From positions 126,360,924 to 126,424,923 of the forward strand of contig OZ024823.1 in the NCBI GenBank assembly GCA_964016985.1: a stretch of 64,000 nucleotides of DNA. The letters are read 5' to 3'. The notes below the pieces were generated by a model. That model was not told the origin of the DNA and searched no databases. It was given only the letters and a program-made list of their open reading frames with translations. The position numbers were made by a program, and so were the translations under genes. Shown here piece after piece: positions 23,725-35,364 of the stretch. The first letter of the stretch is position 1. Every line of letters begins with the position of its first letter. The stretch is from Anodontia alba. Its lineage: Eukaryota; Mollusca; Bivalvia; Lucinida; Lucinidae.

Positions 23725-24000
23725 CATCGCGAAAACATGCCTATATAATTTTGACCCCCTTAAACCCCACTTTCATATTGTAAAACTGAGGTTTACAGGG
23801 GTATACATTATTTTTCTTATTTCTGCTCAAAAAAACATAGATTGTGGGTACTCGTTAGAACCGCCTCGCCGAGGCGGTTCTAACGAGTACCCGCAATCTA
23901 TGTTTTGAACAGAAACGATATGAAAAATATTGGAATGTTTTTTAATCTGAGAATTTTCATTTTTTTGGTGGTAAATTTGAATACGCGTGTTTTCGTAATG
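23725..24000 (-). mobile_element. Family A MITE
   Basis: Ends catcgcgaaaacatgcc and gcgtgttttcgtaatg. Intact long palindrome 23835-23905 with arms acatagattgtgggtactcg... and only a ggt/gca-type mismatch near the base. The part between 'ggtggtaaatttga' and the end is shortened. Confidence 0.92.
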
Positions 24001-24119
24001 AAATGCCTCGATACGAATTGCAAGATACTATCCCCACTGTGCTTTCGAAGTGATGCGCCTACTAAAGCATCTCAAGATATTCACTCAGTGGAAATAAAAT
24101 GTTGGTATGAATCAAGGAA

Positions 24120-24625
24120 TGTAATATTATAGAAAGTCTCAAACTACTGAGCAAAATCACAATTTTATACGTCAAACAAGGGCTATAACTCCATTTAAAA
24201 GCAACGAAAGTGTCCCAATTTCGATCTCAGCCTCGCTCTCGTCAATATCAATGTTTGCATAAAATTTGATCCAAATCCATCGAAGCGTTCTCAAGATATG
24301 AAGCAAAAGCTCAATTCTGACGTTAGACAAAGGCCATAATGATGTTGAAAGTTAACGAAACTGACACATTTTCAACCTAAATGTGGCCAATAAGCAACAT
24401 TTGATCAAATTTCATTCATTAGTTCCAAGATATTGAACGGAAACGAAATTTTGACGTCAACCAAGGGCCATAACTCTGTTAAGAGTTGACGAAATTATTA
24501 GACTTACAATCCAAAATCACTTCTCTGCAATATCAGTGCCTATGCAAAATTTCAAGAAAATTCATAAACAACTAAATTAAGAGAGCGGAAATGAAACGTT
24601 GACAGACCGACAGACGATCCTTGAA
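24120..24625. repeat. ~140-bp tandem repeat ('agggccataactc' type)
   Basis: Three diverged units share cgtcaaacaagggctataac, gcaaaatttgatccaaa / catttgatcaaatttcat, and ttctcaagatatgaa. The last unit ends gttgacagaccgacagacga. Similar repeats are common in bivalve non-coding DNA (general recollection). Confidence 0.7.
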
Positions 24626-24695
24626 CAGTATAACCTAATATCCCTCACCTTTATCCCTCCACTATCATGTGGCGATGTGTAACATGAGTACAATA

Positions 24696-24803
24696 CCCAG
24701 TAAACACACAACGTGGCAAAAACGTCGTTACAACGTCGCTGCAACGTCACGACGTTGCAGCGACGTTGTAATGACGTTGTAACGACATTGTGTGTTTGCT
24801 GGG
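24696..24803. mobile_element. Family C palindrome (ACGTTG type)
   Basis: Ends cccagtaaacacacaacgt and acattgtgtgtttgctggg. Between them is a near-perfect fold of acgtcgttacaacgtcgctg and its complement. atac abuts both sides if one end base is assigned to the flank. Confidence 0.85.
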
Positions 24804-25340
24804 ATACTAGCGAACAGTAAAGTTCTTTCACTGTTCATTTGTGCAGGCTGATCAATGCTTGAACATTTCCAATACACAGTCTATCCTATGTCTCATGAAC
24901 CGACGCACATATGAGCCACGTCGCGGGACATATGCTTATCGGACCTTCCGTCGAATCAACCTTTTATTGTGCATTCCCTGTCCCTTAGCCAGCCAACATG
25001 TCTTGGCTTGCGCAGCATTCAGTCTTTCTGTTATGCAGTCTGAAGTCGGACTACTCTATGTATATGCTCTTATTTGAGCCAAAAATTCGTAATAAATATC
25101 TTGTATCTTGTATCAAACGTTAATCCTTTCAGAATAGACTTGCCCCAGTCTGTTCACTGATTTACTTTTTACATACAGTAACATTCCGCTATAAGATCAA
25201 TTTTGGGACTGTCTTAAAGTGGTCTTATTAGTTGTATGGTCTTGCTGTTGAATATAGAAGATGGTTAATGTCGTAAAATTTCAAACACTATATTCCAAAC
25301 TTTTTGGCCTAAAATTTGCTTTTTATGTTTTTTCTTAAAC
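24804..25340. other. Intronic, unassigned
   Basis: Includes 'cttgtatcttgtat' short repeats (25098-25112) and a family G-like start (gaatagacttgccccagtct, 25132). No gene recognised. Confidence 0.4.
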
Positions 25341-25346
25341 TATTTA

Positions 25347-25393
25347 AACCCTGATCAGGATGGAACAGTCTGATCTGGGTCTACACTGTTTGC
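25347..25393. mobile_element. Family H palindrome, shortened core
   Basis: Reads aaccctgatcaggatggaac then agtctgatctgggtctacac tgtttgc. Outer arms pair; the GC core of other copies is missing. Confidence 0.6.
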
Positions 25394-26275
25394 ATATGTC
25401 ATTTACCGTAATAAGAATAAAAACATTTGGGACTGACAAAAGCTGGTCTTAATAGTGGAGCGGTTTTAATTTCGAGTGCTCTTAATGGCGGAATTTTATT
25501 GTATTTATAATAAAAAAATAAATGAAAACTAAACAAAACAATCTACTAGTATATTTGAAATTACTGAAATGAACATTCAGAGATAAAAAAACTAACGGGG
25601 CCTGTATTGCCAGTAACAAGGATTGCCAATGCAAATATAGGGGCAAGCAAGCCCTGTCGACAAAAACCAATCCTTTATGATGTAAAGAGTATGGATCAAG
25701 AGCCATCTGATCAGGATATACACTGCTTATTTGTATTTGTTTTTGTTTTACTGACGTTATGTGCAACGTTGGAGCTAGTTCACTTTAGAAACGTCCCTCT
25801 GTTCAGTGAATAGTTGCGCTCGACATCGAAAAAAGAAATGAACCGAGGAATAGCATTTCCTACAAGATTGCTTATGCGCCTGCGCATCCATACATTCTAA
25901 GCAGAATCTCTGCCTTTCGTCAAAAGAAAGCTTGCATCTTAGGCTACCATACTGCGTGAAACAATGGCTCTGAGCAGCCTGATCTGAGTCATTGTTTGGC
26001 GAACATGCGATTTTGTAAGAAATGCTGTACCCCGGTTCAGTTGTAAGGAGCGAATACCGAGCCCAGACAACGCTAGTGCAGACTGCCCTGTATTTTCACT
26101 GTTACCAATAAAAGTCTGTGTGTGGGAATTGTCATATTAGGAAGCGAAAGCCTTGGCCGGACACGTGTACCCACGTGCATGCCAAGGCTACGTTTGGTTT
26201 CTTAGACCTCTAATAGTCATTATCATTCCAACACGCATACTGATGTTGCTATAAACACGAACAGCAATTGTTTGA
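25394..26275. other. Intronic, unassigned
   Basis: No repeat family other than scattered palindromic fragments (e.g. 'tctgatctgagtcattgtttggc' style remnants near 25975). No gene. Confidence 0.4.
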
Positions 26276-26512
26276 GCCGCAATGTCAGAAAACGTACTTT
26301 CGGACAAGTGCGCCAAGGGAAGATTCAGATCAGCCTGCGCCGTCGCGCAGTCTGATCAGAATCTTCATTGGGCGCATTTAGGATAGCCAAAGATGCAATG
26401 TTTCTTCATGCGGACAGCGACGAGTCTGATCAGACTGCGCGGAAGCGCAGGCTGATATGAGTCTTCGTTGGGCGCACATATCAGAAGGTACGTTTTCGCA
26501 CGTTGCGGTTCA
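26276..26512. mobile_element. Family I, two hairpins in one unit
   Basis: Outer arms gccgcaatgtcagaaaacgt and acgttttcgcacgttgcggt. Two inner folds: gattcagatcagcctgcgc / gcgcagtctgatcagaatc (26321-26366), and gagtctgatcagactgcgc / gcgcaggctgatatgagtc (26421-26466). Confidence 0.75.
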
Positions 26513-26599
26513 TTTGTTTATGTCTTGCTCTGTAATTATCTGTATATAATCGCTGAACTGTTTATACTAATGTGTTTCTTTAGAGGTTAAATAGTGATA

Positions 26600-26930
26600 T
26601 GGATTTATGGTTGATTCACTGCCTGGCATGTTCTGAATTCTGACCTGACATGTACTGTTCTGGCCTGGCCAAAATAGTGTTGGTGACCTATTACTCCGAA
26701 CCAGGCTAGGCCAAAATATTTTCTACTTTAACAACCGAATATAATCAATTGCAAGTACATGTATGTGCATTTTCAAATCAGAACCAAACAGTTCGCATAA
26801 ATAGCATGTTCTAATTTCTTGTCAGGTTTTTTCTAGCCTGATCCAGACGAGCAAAAAACTAAAATGCTAGGCCAGACCAGGCCAAGCCCGGTCAAAATAA
26901 CTGTTTCACCTTAGCAACCAAATAATACAC
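26600..26930. repeat. GGCCTGGCC-type dispersed inverted repeat
   Basis: Motifs tggcctggccaaaatag, aggctaggccaaaatat and gctaggccagaccaggcc recur with flanking 'cttagcaaccaaataata'. Similar motifs appear at 27.96-28.07, 28.61-28.68 and 29.03-29.12 kb, suggesting an old element family. Confidence 0.5.
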
Positions 26931-27156
26931 ATATCAACGCCAGCCTGCACAATTTCAAATACAGTTAAGCAATTCTGTTTAACAAAAAACAATAAATACA
27001 ATTCTGGAAATGCTAGAAAAAAATACAAAAAAATACAGCTATGCGGTTAATGAAGGTCCTGTTCAATCTGTGCATTCAGGCAGTGTGATCAGTGCGTTTA
27101 TGTCTGCTTATCTAATCATTGGCCACTGCATGTTGACATAGATCGACAGAACCAGA

Positions 27157-27497
27157 CATCACGAAAACATGCCTATATAATTTTGACGCCCTTAAACCCC
27201 ACTTTTATATAGCAAAATTGAGGTTTACAGGGGTATACATTATTTTTCTTATTTTGCTTAAAAACATAGATTGTGGGTACTCGTTAGAACCGCCTCGCCG
27301 AGGTGGTTCTAACGAGTACTCATAAAAACATAGATTCTAGGTACTCGTTAGAACCGCCTCGCCGAGGCGGTTCTAACGAGTACTCACAATCTATGTTTTG
27401 AGCAAAAAAATGAAAATATCAAAAGTTTTTATCTGAAAAATTTCCTTTTTTTGGTTGTAAATTTTCAATATATTTGAATAGGCGTGTTTTCGTAATG
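27157..27497 (-). mobile_element. Family A MITE with tandemly duplicated palindrome
   Basis: Ends catcacgaaaacatgcc and ggcgtgttttcgtaatg. Two consecutive palindromes (27266-27322 and 27329-27395) with the same core replace the usual one, making the copy about 60 bp longer. Confidence 0.92.
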
Positions 27498-27723
27498 GTA
27501 TGCAAATTATTCTAGGTTTTTACTAGCCTGTGCTAGGGAGCGTATGCAGCCTTGCAAACGGCATTGCTGCATATGAAGAAACTTGATAAAACCGCATCTT
27601 TGATTTTTTTTTGTGTGTTCTTTGTTTCCAAAGGCAAACTTCGCATATACATAAGAACTCTTGTCACATGACGAACATCAACTATACTATCACCTCAGAA
27701 AATGATTTGCTATTCGGATAACA

Positions 27724-27890
27724 TTGAGCCACAACCTCAGAAAAAGTACCTTCGGACATGTGCGCCACGCGAGGATTCAGATCAGCCTGCGCATTTACGC
27801 CATCCTATCAGAATCTTACTGAGCACAGTTCAGATAGCCAATGACATCATGCGGACAACGAAGACTCTGATCAAACTGTTTGGTTGTTCT
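27724..27890. mobile_element. Family I palindrome (degraded)
   Basis: Starts tgagccacaacctcagaaaa and has gtgcgccacgcgaggattca / tcagaatcttactgagcac with the apex cctgcgcatttacgcc. Confidence 0.55.
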
Positions 27891-28133
27891 CGTTAGTTGC
27901 CCTCATATGTCTTATATTTGTTTAAGGTCTGTATGTTCAGGGTTACTTATAATAAAAAATCAAAAATTTTGGCCTGGATTTGTACGGTCTGGCAGGCCCG
28001 TAGTGATAGGTTATTAAGTTTTGTCTAGGCCAAGAAAGGCCATGATAAGCCAGGCAAGACTAGTAAATAGAGCATACCAAATGTAAAAAGATCATGCTGT
28101 TAAACATCATGTAAATAAGGTTTTGACCAAATC

Positions 28134-28412
28134 CATTACGAAAACACGCCTATTCAAATATATTGAAAATTTCATCACCAAAAACTGAAAATTTTCCGAT
28201 AAAAACTTCTGATATTTTTCATATTTCTGCTCAAAACATAGATTATGGGTACTCGTTAGAACCGCCTCGCTGAGGCGGTTCTAACAAGTACACACAATCT
28301 ATGTTTTTGAGCAGAAATAAGAAAAATAATGTATACCCTTGTAAACCCCAGTTTTACTATCTAAAAGTGGGGTTAAAGGGGGTCAAAATTATATAGGTAT
28401 GTTTTCGTGATG
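28134..28412 (+). mobile_element. Family A MITE
   Basis: Ends cattacgaaaacacgcc and gtatgttttcgtgatg. Palindrome at about 28233-28304 with one arm base changed (gattatggg versus gtacacac). The second fold aaccccagttttac / aaagtggggtt is intact. Confidence 0.93.
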
Positions 28413-29452
28413 ATTTGTAAATAGCGCAAAACATGAGTATAGGTTGCACTACTTTTTGTACGGAATCATGTTCAGTGGTGGTGAAAGCCACTAACGCTGT
28501 AAAAGTCGTGGTAACGAAACATGGCATTAAAGAGAAAGTAATTGGCTTTTTGGATGACCTTTAGCTTATATTTTGTATGGTCTGTATATGCTGAGGGCCA
28601 TTTGCAGTAGAAACATCTGTTTGGCCTGTATTGGTCTGGCCTGACTCGGACTAACAGACCATTAAATTCGTCTTGGCTGAGCCAGGGGCTTCATTGACTG
28701 TTTACAGAATCATTTGAAGTTATTGTGTAATACATATCGATGACCAGGAAAAGCCCCGGTGAGAGTGCATAAATGCACAGTTTGATATGGACATTCGCTT
28801 TTGTAAATGACATTAGACCCTTTGCGCATGTTACATACATATCCGTTATATTATCAAAACAAGCCAGAAAGTCGTTGGATGTTTGGATGACCGTTGGCTT
28901 ATATTTGGTTGGGTTTATTGTCATAATTATTACAGGACTGCTGGAATGATTAAAAGAACGCAAAGTTTGAGTGTTCGCACATCTTAGGCTGTACACAGAA
29001 AATAGTACAGGCTGGAGTTGCAAGTAATATTATGTTTGGTTGGTCTGGCCAAGAGTGAATGGTCACTGAGCCCAAGTGGGCTAGATCGAGCCATGCCAAA
29101 TCAGGCCAGACAAGAACATAGAACATGCCGATTTGCCTAAATGGGTCGCTGTATCGTGTTATTATAATAAGTAAACAAACAAGAAAGAACATCGCACAAC
29201 ATGCTACCATGCAAATGGAAAATTGTATGAAAAAGGAATTTCAGAACGCCGAGGAAACTAATATTTTACCGTCTGTCAAAGACCATAGTCAGAAGCAACA
29301 CACAAATGCCACTGATTGGTACTGAATCTGTGTTTACTTATCAATAAGCCATCAACTATAAAACTATGAAACCAATAATTAATTATTAGGGGATATAACT
29401 GTAAAAAGGTAACTACTAAATGCACTTTTTATACACCATAGTCCAGCAGGCA
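28413..29452. other. Intronic, unassigned
   Basis: Apart from GGCCTGGCC-type fragments (28.61-28.68, 29.03-29.12 kb) I see no structure. Open frames are short and non-conserved. Confidence 0.4.
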
Positions 29453-29536
29453 TACACGGTCGATTCAACGTTGATTCAACGTCAATACGTTGAATCAACG
29501 TTGAAATGACGTTGTTCCAACGTGTGTGCCTGCTGG
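29453..29536. mobile_element. Family C palindrome
   Basis: Ends ccagcaggcatacacgg and cgtgtgtgcctgctgg, fold of gattcaacgttgattcaacg and its complement around gtcaatac. Confidence 0.85.
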
Positions 29537-29954
29537 AAGGATGATAACATGTCGCTTGAAAACCAAACCTCAAATGACCCTCGCAACAACAAGAAATGCC
29601 TATGTGAATAGTAAGACGCAAATCAGCCAGCGAAGCTGCATGCTTCAATAAGTCAGAGTCTTCGCTATATAAGGGCCACGTCATGGAAAAAGTCCATTAC
29701 AGCTTATATAACCGTTAAAGAGCCGATATAGCATTATGCGAACAACAAAGGCTCAGGCGATCCGCGCAGGCTCACCAGAGTCTTTGCTGTTCGCTCACGT
29801 TCATGCGGGCGACCATGTAACATGGTGTAAGTTGATGGCCAAAAGAAAACTTCAGCCAAAGACCTAAACATACGGTCTTGCTAAGAGCAGGGCAAGCGAA
29901 CTGAAAGATTCATTCGACGCAAAGTTCGGACAACCTTTTTCTCGCTACGTGCGA

Positions 29955-30235
29955 ATAATTACCTTCTAACCATTTGCGCCCAACAAAGACTTTAAAAAGC
30001 CTGCGCCGCCGCGCAGTCTGATAGAGTCTTCGTTATCCACATGAAGACAATTTGCATACTTCGCTATCCAAAATGCCCCCAGTGAAGGTTCTGATCAGAC
30101 TGCGCCCAGCAGGCACACGACGTTCAAACAACTTCGATTCAATGTTGATTCAACGTTGAATCGACGTTGTTTGAACGTTGTTTGCCTGCTGGGCGCATAT
30201 ATCCAAAGGTGCGTTTTCTGACGTTGCGTCACAAT
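29955..30235. mobile_element. Family I element interrupted by family C
   Basis: Outer landmarks gcgcccaacaaagac, gcgccgccgcgcagtctgat and aaggtgcgttttctgacgtt. The second hairpin (tctgatcagactgcg ... gcgcatatatcc) is split by a family C palindrome, so its arms lie on either side of that insertion. Confidence 0.65.
30105..30193. mobile_element. Family C palindrome nested in family I
   Basis: cccagcaggcacacgacg to gttgtttgcctgctggg. Flanked by gcgc on both sides (when the end is taken as ccag/ctgg), possibly a 4-bp target duplication. Confidence 0.85.
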
Positions 30236-30385
30236 AATGCCTACCAGCCTACCAGCTTCAGTATCTCGAAAGTATGTTTTCTTATAGTGCGGCTCACGTG
30301 CAGTATAAACTTTGGATCCAAAGATATCTAGTATCTATTATTTGTACATTTGAAATGTTATCTTCATAAAAAAGAGCCAGAGTCT

Positions 30386-30626
30386 GGGCCCAGTTGTTCA
30401 AAGCTAACGACGTCGTTAGTTAACGATTCGTTAAAATTTACATCGAGTGATACGCAAATATGCAGAAATTTTTTGCTGAAATGTGAGTAGCTTTTGCAGT
30501 GCAAAAGCTACTCACATTTTTTCAGCAAAAAATATCAGTATATTGTATATTGAATCCACTAAAACAGTTAACGAAATGACCCTTAACGAGCTCGTTAAGC
30601 TAACGACGCTTTGAACAGCTGGGCCC
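30386..30626. mobile_element. Family B MITE
   Basis: Terminal inverted repeat gggcccagttgttcaaagc / gctttgaacagctgggccc. The centre is a perfect fold, tgtgagtagcttttgca / tgcaaaagctactcaca (30481-30517). Confidence 0.92.
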
Positions 30627-30782
30627 AGGAAATTAAGGGGACTTGATACACAGGATAGCGTTTCCAGCATTTCGCTTTCCTCTTTGCTTTCCTGCACATA
30701 AAATCTTTCCTTAGACTGACTCTAGTCTCCAGTGACTAAACAGTTATACTTCTAATTCTGTTTAATAAATCCACTAAAATGA

Positions 30783-30967
30783 TTTTTTGATGTGTTAGGG
30801 TTTAATGACACAGCCACCATTTTATTTTGTCTCCCAGAGAAAGGGACAAGATAGATAGATGAGATAGTAATGGACATGAAAGAGAGGGATAGAGGAGAAA
30901 GAAGAAAATGAATGAAAGTGAAGAAGCAGAAGAAATAATAACCCCCCCCCTTCCCCCCCCCCCCCCC

Positions 30968-31006
<39 letters not shown>

Positions 31007-31130
31007 CTATCCTTACCTGCTGCAATGATAGCAGGATTTGCCCATCTGTAAGCCGATATCAGGAGGACGCCCCGATGACGCAAGGTACACGACACCTTTG
31101 CCTCATGCCTCGCCCAACCCCGCCCCCGGC

Positions 31131-31170
<40 letters not shown>
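30783..31170 (-). mobile_element. Non-autonomous retroposon with 11-bp target duplication
   Basis: 388 bp bounded by identical cactaaaatga (30772-30782 and 31171-31181). On the minus strand it opens with a (tg)n tract, has a second (tg)n plus G-run in the middle and ends in a short A-run ('catcaaaaaat'), as expected of a reverse-transcribed insertion. Minus-strand frames read RHRGVLLISAYRWANPAI and HFHSFSSFSSIPLFHVHYY; I recall similar strings in many repeat-derived predicted proteins, so I do not call a gene. 'gcagcag|gtaagg' resembles a splice donor, but no partner exon is evident. Confidence 0.75.
30942..31004. repeat. C-run and (CA)n microsatellite
   Basis: Two C-runs followed by about 18 ca units, internal to the retroposon. 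A second (ca)n of about 18 units is at 31134-31170. Confidence 0.95.
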
Positions 31171-31177
<7 letters not shown>

Positions 31178-31299
31178 ATGAAACCAGTCTGATATTATGA
31201 TTATAAAGGCTGGTCACTAGAAAAAAGTGATTCTATAGGTACATATAATGCATTTTTATGCAGTCATTGTTTAATAAAATAAACTAATGCAAGTCTAAT

Positions 31300-31440
31300 C
31301 TCTCCTGAAAAGGGGCTGATCTAAAAAGACTGAATCAGCTCACAGGGGAAGAAAATACTTTCCTGTAAGAATAACCCCCTTTTCGGAAGGGAGTAAAGTA
31401 ATTCAGACAGTTATCTTCCTTTGAAAGTGTATCCATTACA
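31300..31440. mobile_element. Family K repeat
   Basis: Fold tctcctgaaaaggggctgat and ataacccccttttcggaagg around 'gctcacaggggaagaaaat', followed by gttatcttcctttgaaagtg. Weakly conserved. Confidence 0.5.
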
Positions 31441-31480
31441 TTTAACCATTGTCCTGCTGAACCCTGACAAACCCTGCCTT

Positions 31481-31548
31481 TGCAAACAGTGTAGATCCAG
31501 ATCAGTTGGCTTCTTCAAGAAGCCAACAGATCTTGATCTGCACTGTTA
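31481..31548. mobile_element. Family H palindrome with an alternative stem
   Basis: Outer arms gcaaacagtgtagatccaga and atcttgatctgcactgtt match the family, but the inner stem is ttggcttctt / aagaagccaa in place of gacgccgc / gcggcgtc. Pairing is perfect despite the changed sequence. Confidence 0.82.
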
Positions 31549-32222
31549 ATCATTCACTATGTGACTTTATATCAACAATCTGGATTAAGTAATCTGATTG
31601 GCTGACAGACAGAAATGGGAATGGCATCTTAATTTATTCAGCATGACAAGGGTTAAAGATTATATATTCAGCACGAGGTTATCTGTTACCAAATTACAAG
31701 TAAACATCAAAAGTTTATCTTCTTTTTCGTCAATGCATCAAAGCTTTGTGAGTATGCTAATGTCACATATACGAGTACGTAATAGATGCGTTACATATGC
31801 GTACAACTGTACGCAAATTATACGCACACGTAACAGTTGCATATGTGTCTGAGTGTCACGGGTCGAGTTTAACACGTGTGCAAACAATACGAAATCTTCA
31901 CATCTTATAAAATTGTAAAGAAAAATCGATACAGTTGGATTGTGTAGACCGGACTTATCAGGATCTACACTGTTTGTCATTCATTCTGTCCCATATCACA
32001 GGTCTGATCAGATGTTATAATAGCAATATGACGGCTAATCACATGTAGCTAATTGTGTTTCTCTCCATGACATGGCTCATATAAGAGTGTATGTACGCTT
32101 ATAGCAGATTTCCATTGTCAGAACAAAATATAATGTCGGTTAAAGTGTACCGTAGCCTAGCTACTAGGCAAATATATAAGTATGTTTGTCACTTTTTGTT
32201 TACTTATTATTATTATTATTAT

Positions 32223-32225
<3 letters not shown>

Positions 32226-32260
<35 letters not shown>
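32226..32260. repeat. Poly-T tract
   Basis: About 35 T preceded by five tta units. Confidence 0.95.
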
Positions 32261-32910
32261 CATTTACATTCTACTTTTTGATTCAATGTTTAGCTAGTCT
32301 ATGGGTGAACTTTTCTTCTATGGTTGTCTCTGAAATATATTAAGAAATCCTGACCATATTGTCTTTAGACTAGCCACAGAGCTCAATAAGCCAAAAAGTC
32401 TACATGTATATTTCTAAGCCTTGGGCAAGGCTAAGTGAACCGGTAGCAACATTTACAGATTCTTAAATGCTTTAGCTACAGTTCGCATGAGGGTCCTATT
32501 ACCCCCTTGCAAGGGGGTAAAAAGAACATTACCACACTTCAAAAATAATTTTGCAATTAGAAGTTTCATCTAAAGGCTATTAATAACATAAAGGTTTTCT
32601 ACCTGGGAAACTTTGCTTAACAAGTGGTTGCAATGTCTTTTTATTCTAACAATGCTTAATATATAGTTAACAAACACGAACAATTAGAAGTTTTTATAAT
32701 AATACACGCTACATATTACATTGAACATAAAAGTTTGTTCTACATATTTAGATGTCAAAACATTTGTTTCGTAAATAGGGTCGTTTGTTAAATTAACACA
32801 TGCATACCAAGAAACAAATCGGTTACAGTAATCATTTCCGAAATAGTGATCTCTGCTTCATGTAATGAACAGGTGTTACATATGTGTATGATTCGGACAT
32901 ATCATACGAG

Positions 32911-34063
32911 TTAGACTTTGATGTGTTAAGCAATAGTTTACAACTGAAATTTTTTGACATACTTATACGTCCCATATTAACTTATGGCTCAGAAATTTGG
33001 ATCAGTGATTTTACCATTAAAGATAAAACATTAGATACTCCTCCCTTTGAAAAAAATACATAACAAAATTTGTAAATTTTTACTAGGAGTTCATAAAAAG
33101 TCTTCAAAATTTTGTTTCTAGACTTGAATTAGGAAGAGAAAGAATACTTAATTTTATTACTTGTCAAGCACTGAAATTCAGTGACCGTTTAAACAAGTTC
33201 CAGCTACCTGTTTTCTAAAAGAAGTTTATGAAGTAGACAAATCCCTCCACCACGAAGGTTACAGAAGCTGGTATTCTTTTATACAAAATTCTCTGTATAA
33301 TCTGAATGTCAGTGAGGCTAACTTTGATTGCCGGAATGTATCACATAATATTTCTAAGAAGTAATGTTCAGACATATATGAAGAAATAAATTTATTTAAA
33401 CGTCAAATAAATGACAATAAACTGCACACATACTCAAAAATGTTTCTGTTTGCAACCCTATTTATCCTTTGGGCTCCCAAAATCGTTAACAAAAGAACTT
33501 GCAACAATTAGAATTAGTGCTTATGATCTATTAATTGAACGTGGCCGCTACTTCAGACCAAGAATTCCACGTGAGCAACGAATTTGTGTACAATGTAATC
33601 AGAAGGAGGATGAGGAGCAGTTTTCTTATTTTGTAGATAATATACCCAGTGGGCACACAACGTTAAAATGACGTCGTATCAACGTCGATGCGACGTGATC
33701 ACGTCGCATCGACGTTGATACGACGCCATTTTGCTGTTATGTGCCTGCTGGGTACAAATTAGCGTATTGTATTGTTTAATATAATAAACTAACTTTAAAG
33801 ATACCAGTTCTGGAACCTAATACTAATGAATGTTTGAAATCATTTTATGAATTGATGAACCTCAGTAGTGCTGTGGATACAAAACTTATTTGTAAATTTA
33901 TTCATGAGGCGTCAGAATTAAGGTAGTAGATCTATTGATTGTTTTCTCTTGTTTATTCTGTTTAATGTTTATATTATTTATTTCATGTCAATGGAGATCA
34001 CCTTTTGTATATGTAGGTTTTCCAATAAAATATTCTATTCTATTCTATTCTATATTCATACGA
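32911..34063 (+). pseudogene. 5'-truncated LINE, reverse transcriptase ORF C-terminus
   Basis: Translated in shifting frames this reads FFDILIRPILTYGSEIW, then KIHNKICKFLLGVHKKS, SRLELGRERILNFITCQAL, ELATIRISAYDLLIERGRY, REQRICVQCNQKEDEEQF and, after a nested MITE, FIHEASELR-stop. This is the arrangement of the C-terminal third of a CR1/L2-type non-LTR retrotransposon protein, downstream of the catalytic core. The reading frame is broken by frameshifts (near 33055 and 33100) and stops, and the endonuclease and catalytic RT parts are absent. The 3' end is caataaaatattctattct with further tattc units, the microsatellite tail typical of that group. catacgag (32903-32910) recurs at 34064-34071 as a probable target duplication. 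Dead copy. Confidence 0.85.
33645..33752. mobile_element. Family C palindrome nested in the LINE
   Basis: cccagtgggcacacaacg to tgttatgtgcctgctggg, inserted in the LINE ORF after 'QFSYFVDN'. tac lies next to each end (33643-33645 or 33753 depending on boundary choice), consistent with a 3-bp duplication. Confidence 0.88.
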
Positions 34064-34164
34064 GCGCTTCACACTTACTTGTCCACGTGTTACATATGCG
34101 TACCGTTGTACGCAAACGTAACACATTAACATTGCCATGTGTTATATATGCGCACAGTTGTAAG

Positions 34165-35328
34165 CATTGTGAATGCGCATATGTCACACAAACGAATACG
34201 TAACAAATGTGTTACATTGTACGCATACGTAACAAATTGTTACGTATGCATTCAACTGTACGCACATGTAATGCATCACAATGTTAATGTGTTACGTATG
34301 CGTACAACTGTACGCATATTTAACATGGGGACAAGTTAGTATGAGGTTTTCGTATGATATGTACGAACCATACATATATGTAACATCTGTTCATTCCTTA
34401 AAGTAGCGGTCACTATATCGGAAACGTTTACTGTGACCGATTTGTTTCTTACTATGCATGTTTTTATTTGACCCTATTTACAAAAAACAACGCTTTGGCA
34501 TGTTGCCCAAACGTATATGTTTAATGTAATACACAACGTGTATTATAAGCTCACCTGGAGTTTGCTCCAGGTCAGCTTATGATGTCGCTTGCTGTCCGTC
34601 GTACATCCGTCTGTTAGCTTTTCACATTTTCAACAACTCCTCCCAACCTGTGGAATAGATTGACTTGAAACTTAGTTTTGGCATTGGAACAATTAGTAGA
34701 TTAAAATAGCCAAAATCGTTCCGATTGGAAATCCCAGATGGTCACCATGGCCGCCATCTTAAAAATCTATTTTGAACTCCTTCTCCTGAACTAAAAATCT
34801 AACTGACTCGAAACTTGGTATGAAGTATCGGGGCGACTTGTAGATAAAAAATAAATAATTAAAGTCATTTCGATTGGAAATTCAATATGGCCACCATCTT
34901 GAAATAAATGTTTAACTTCTTCTCAGGAACAATTAACTCGAAAATTAGTAGGAAATATCAGAGTGACTTGCAGAACAAATCAGCTAAAATCGTAGCTTTC
35001 AAGTCTTTGGTTTGCCCATCCCAGAAATAGAAACAGGACCTTCCGCCTCGCAAGTGAGCTATCGAGGATGACCTGGCCCTTACAATGTTGAGTTTACAAA
35101 ATTGGTCATTCTATTTGCAATGATCTGAAATGTATTAATCTTTTGTAGATATGTATGTATCAATACTATAGCACACACACAGTGCAGACCATGTTCAAGG
35201 GTTAGATTCACAAAGCATCTTGAGATTTTCCTTATGGTTCAATTTCAAGTTTATATTTTCAGGGAATCTTTGTTGCCACTTTCACAAAATTTTGCTTGCT
35301 AGTGAATAAAATACATCATTTTCACTGG

Positions 35329-35364
<36 letters not shown>

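Larger units (their letters stand above)
30713..31297. mobile_element. Family G MITE split by a retroposon
   Basis: The left half starts tagactgactctagtctcc and reaches 'aataaatccactaaaatga' (30782). The right half resumes at 31171 with the same cactaaaatga, then accagtctgatattatgatt and ataaaggctggtcacta, ending gcaagtcta. Removing the insert and one duplication restores family G continuity. Confidence 0.8.
31741..34160 (-). mobile_element. Family L TIR element, inverted copy, split by a LINE
   Basis: Starts aagctttgtgagtatgctaa and reads as the reverse complement of the + copies: gaaatcttcacatcttataa near 31890, and gtgatctctgcttcatgtaa at 32848 versus ttacatgaag-type sequence in the + copies. 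The left part stops at 'atcatacgag' (32910). After the LINE the element continues gcgcttcacacttacttgtcc to about 34160, where it joins copy L2 tail to tail. A poly-T (32226-32260) and ttatt run lie inside. The middle (32300-32740) has no match that I can place. Confidence 0.65.

Noticed and set aside
30802..31173. Possible minus-strand exon RHRGVLLISAYRWANPAI with a donor-like gcagcag|gtaagg
   Set aside because: Lies within a retroposon bounded by a target duplication, and no partner exon was seen.
33411..33671. 86-codon frame considered as a stand-alone gene with a CxxC motif
   Set aside because: It is an internal piece of a broken LINE protein, running into a MITE at its end.
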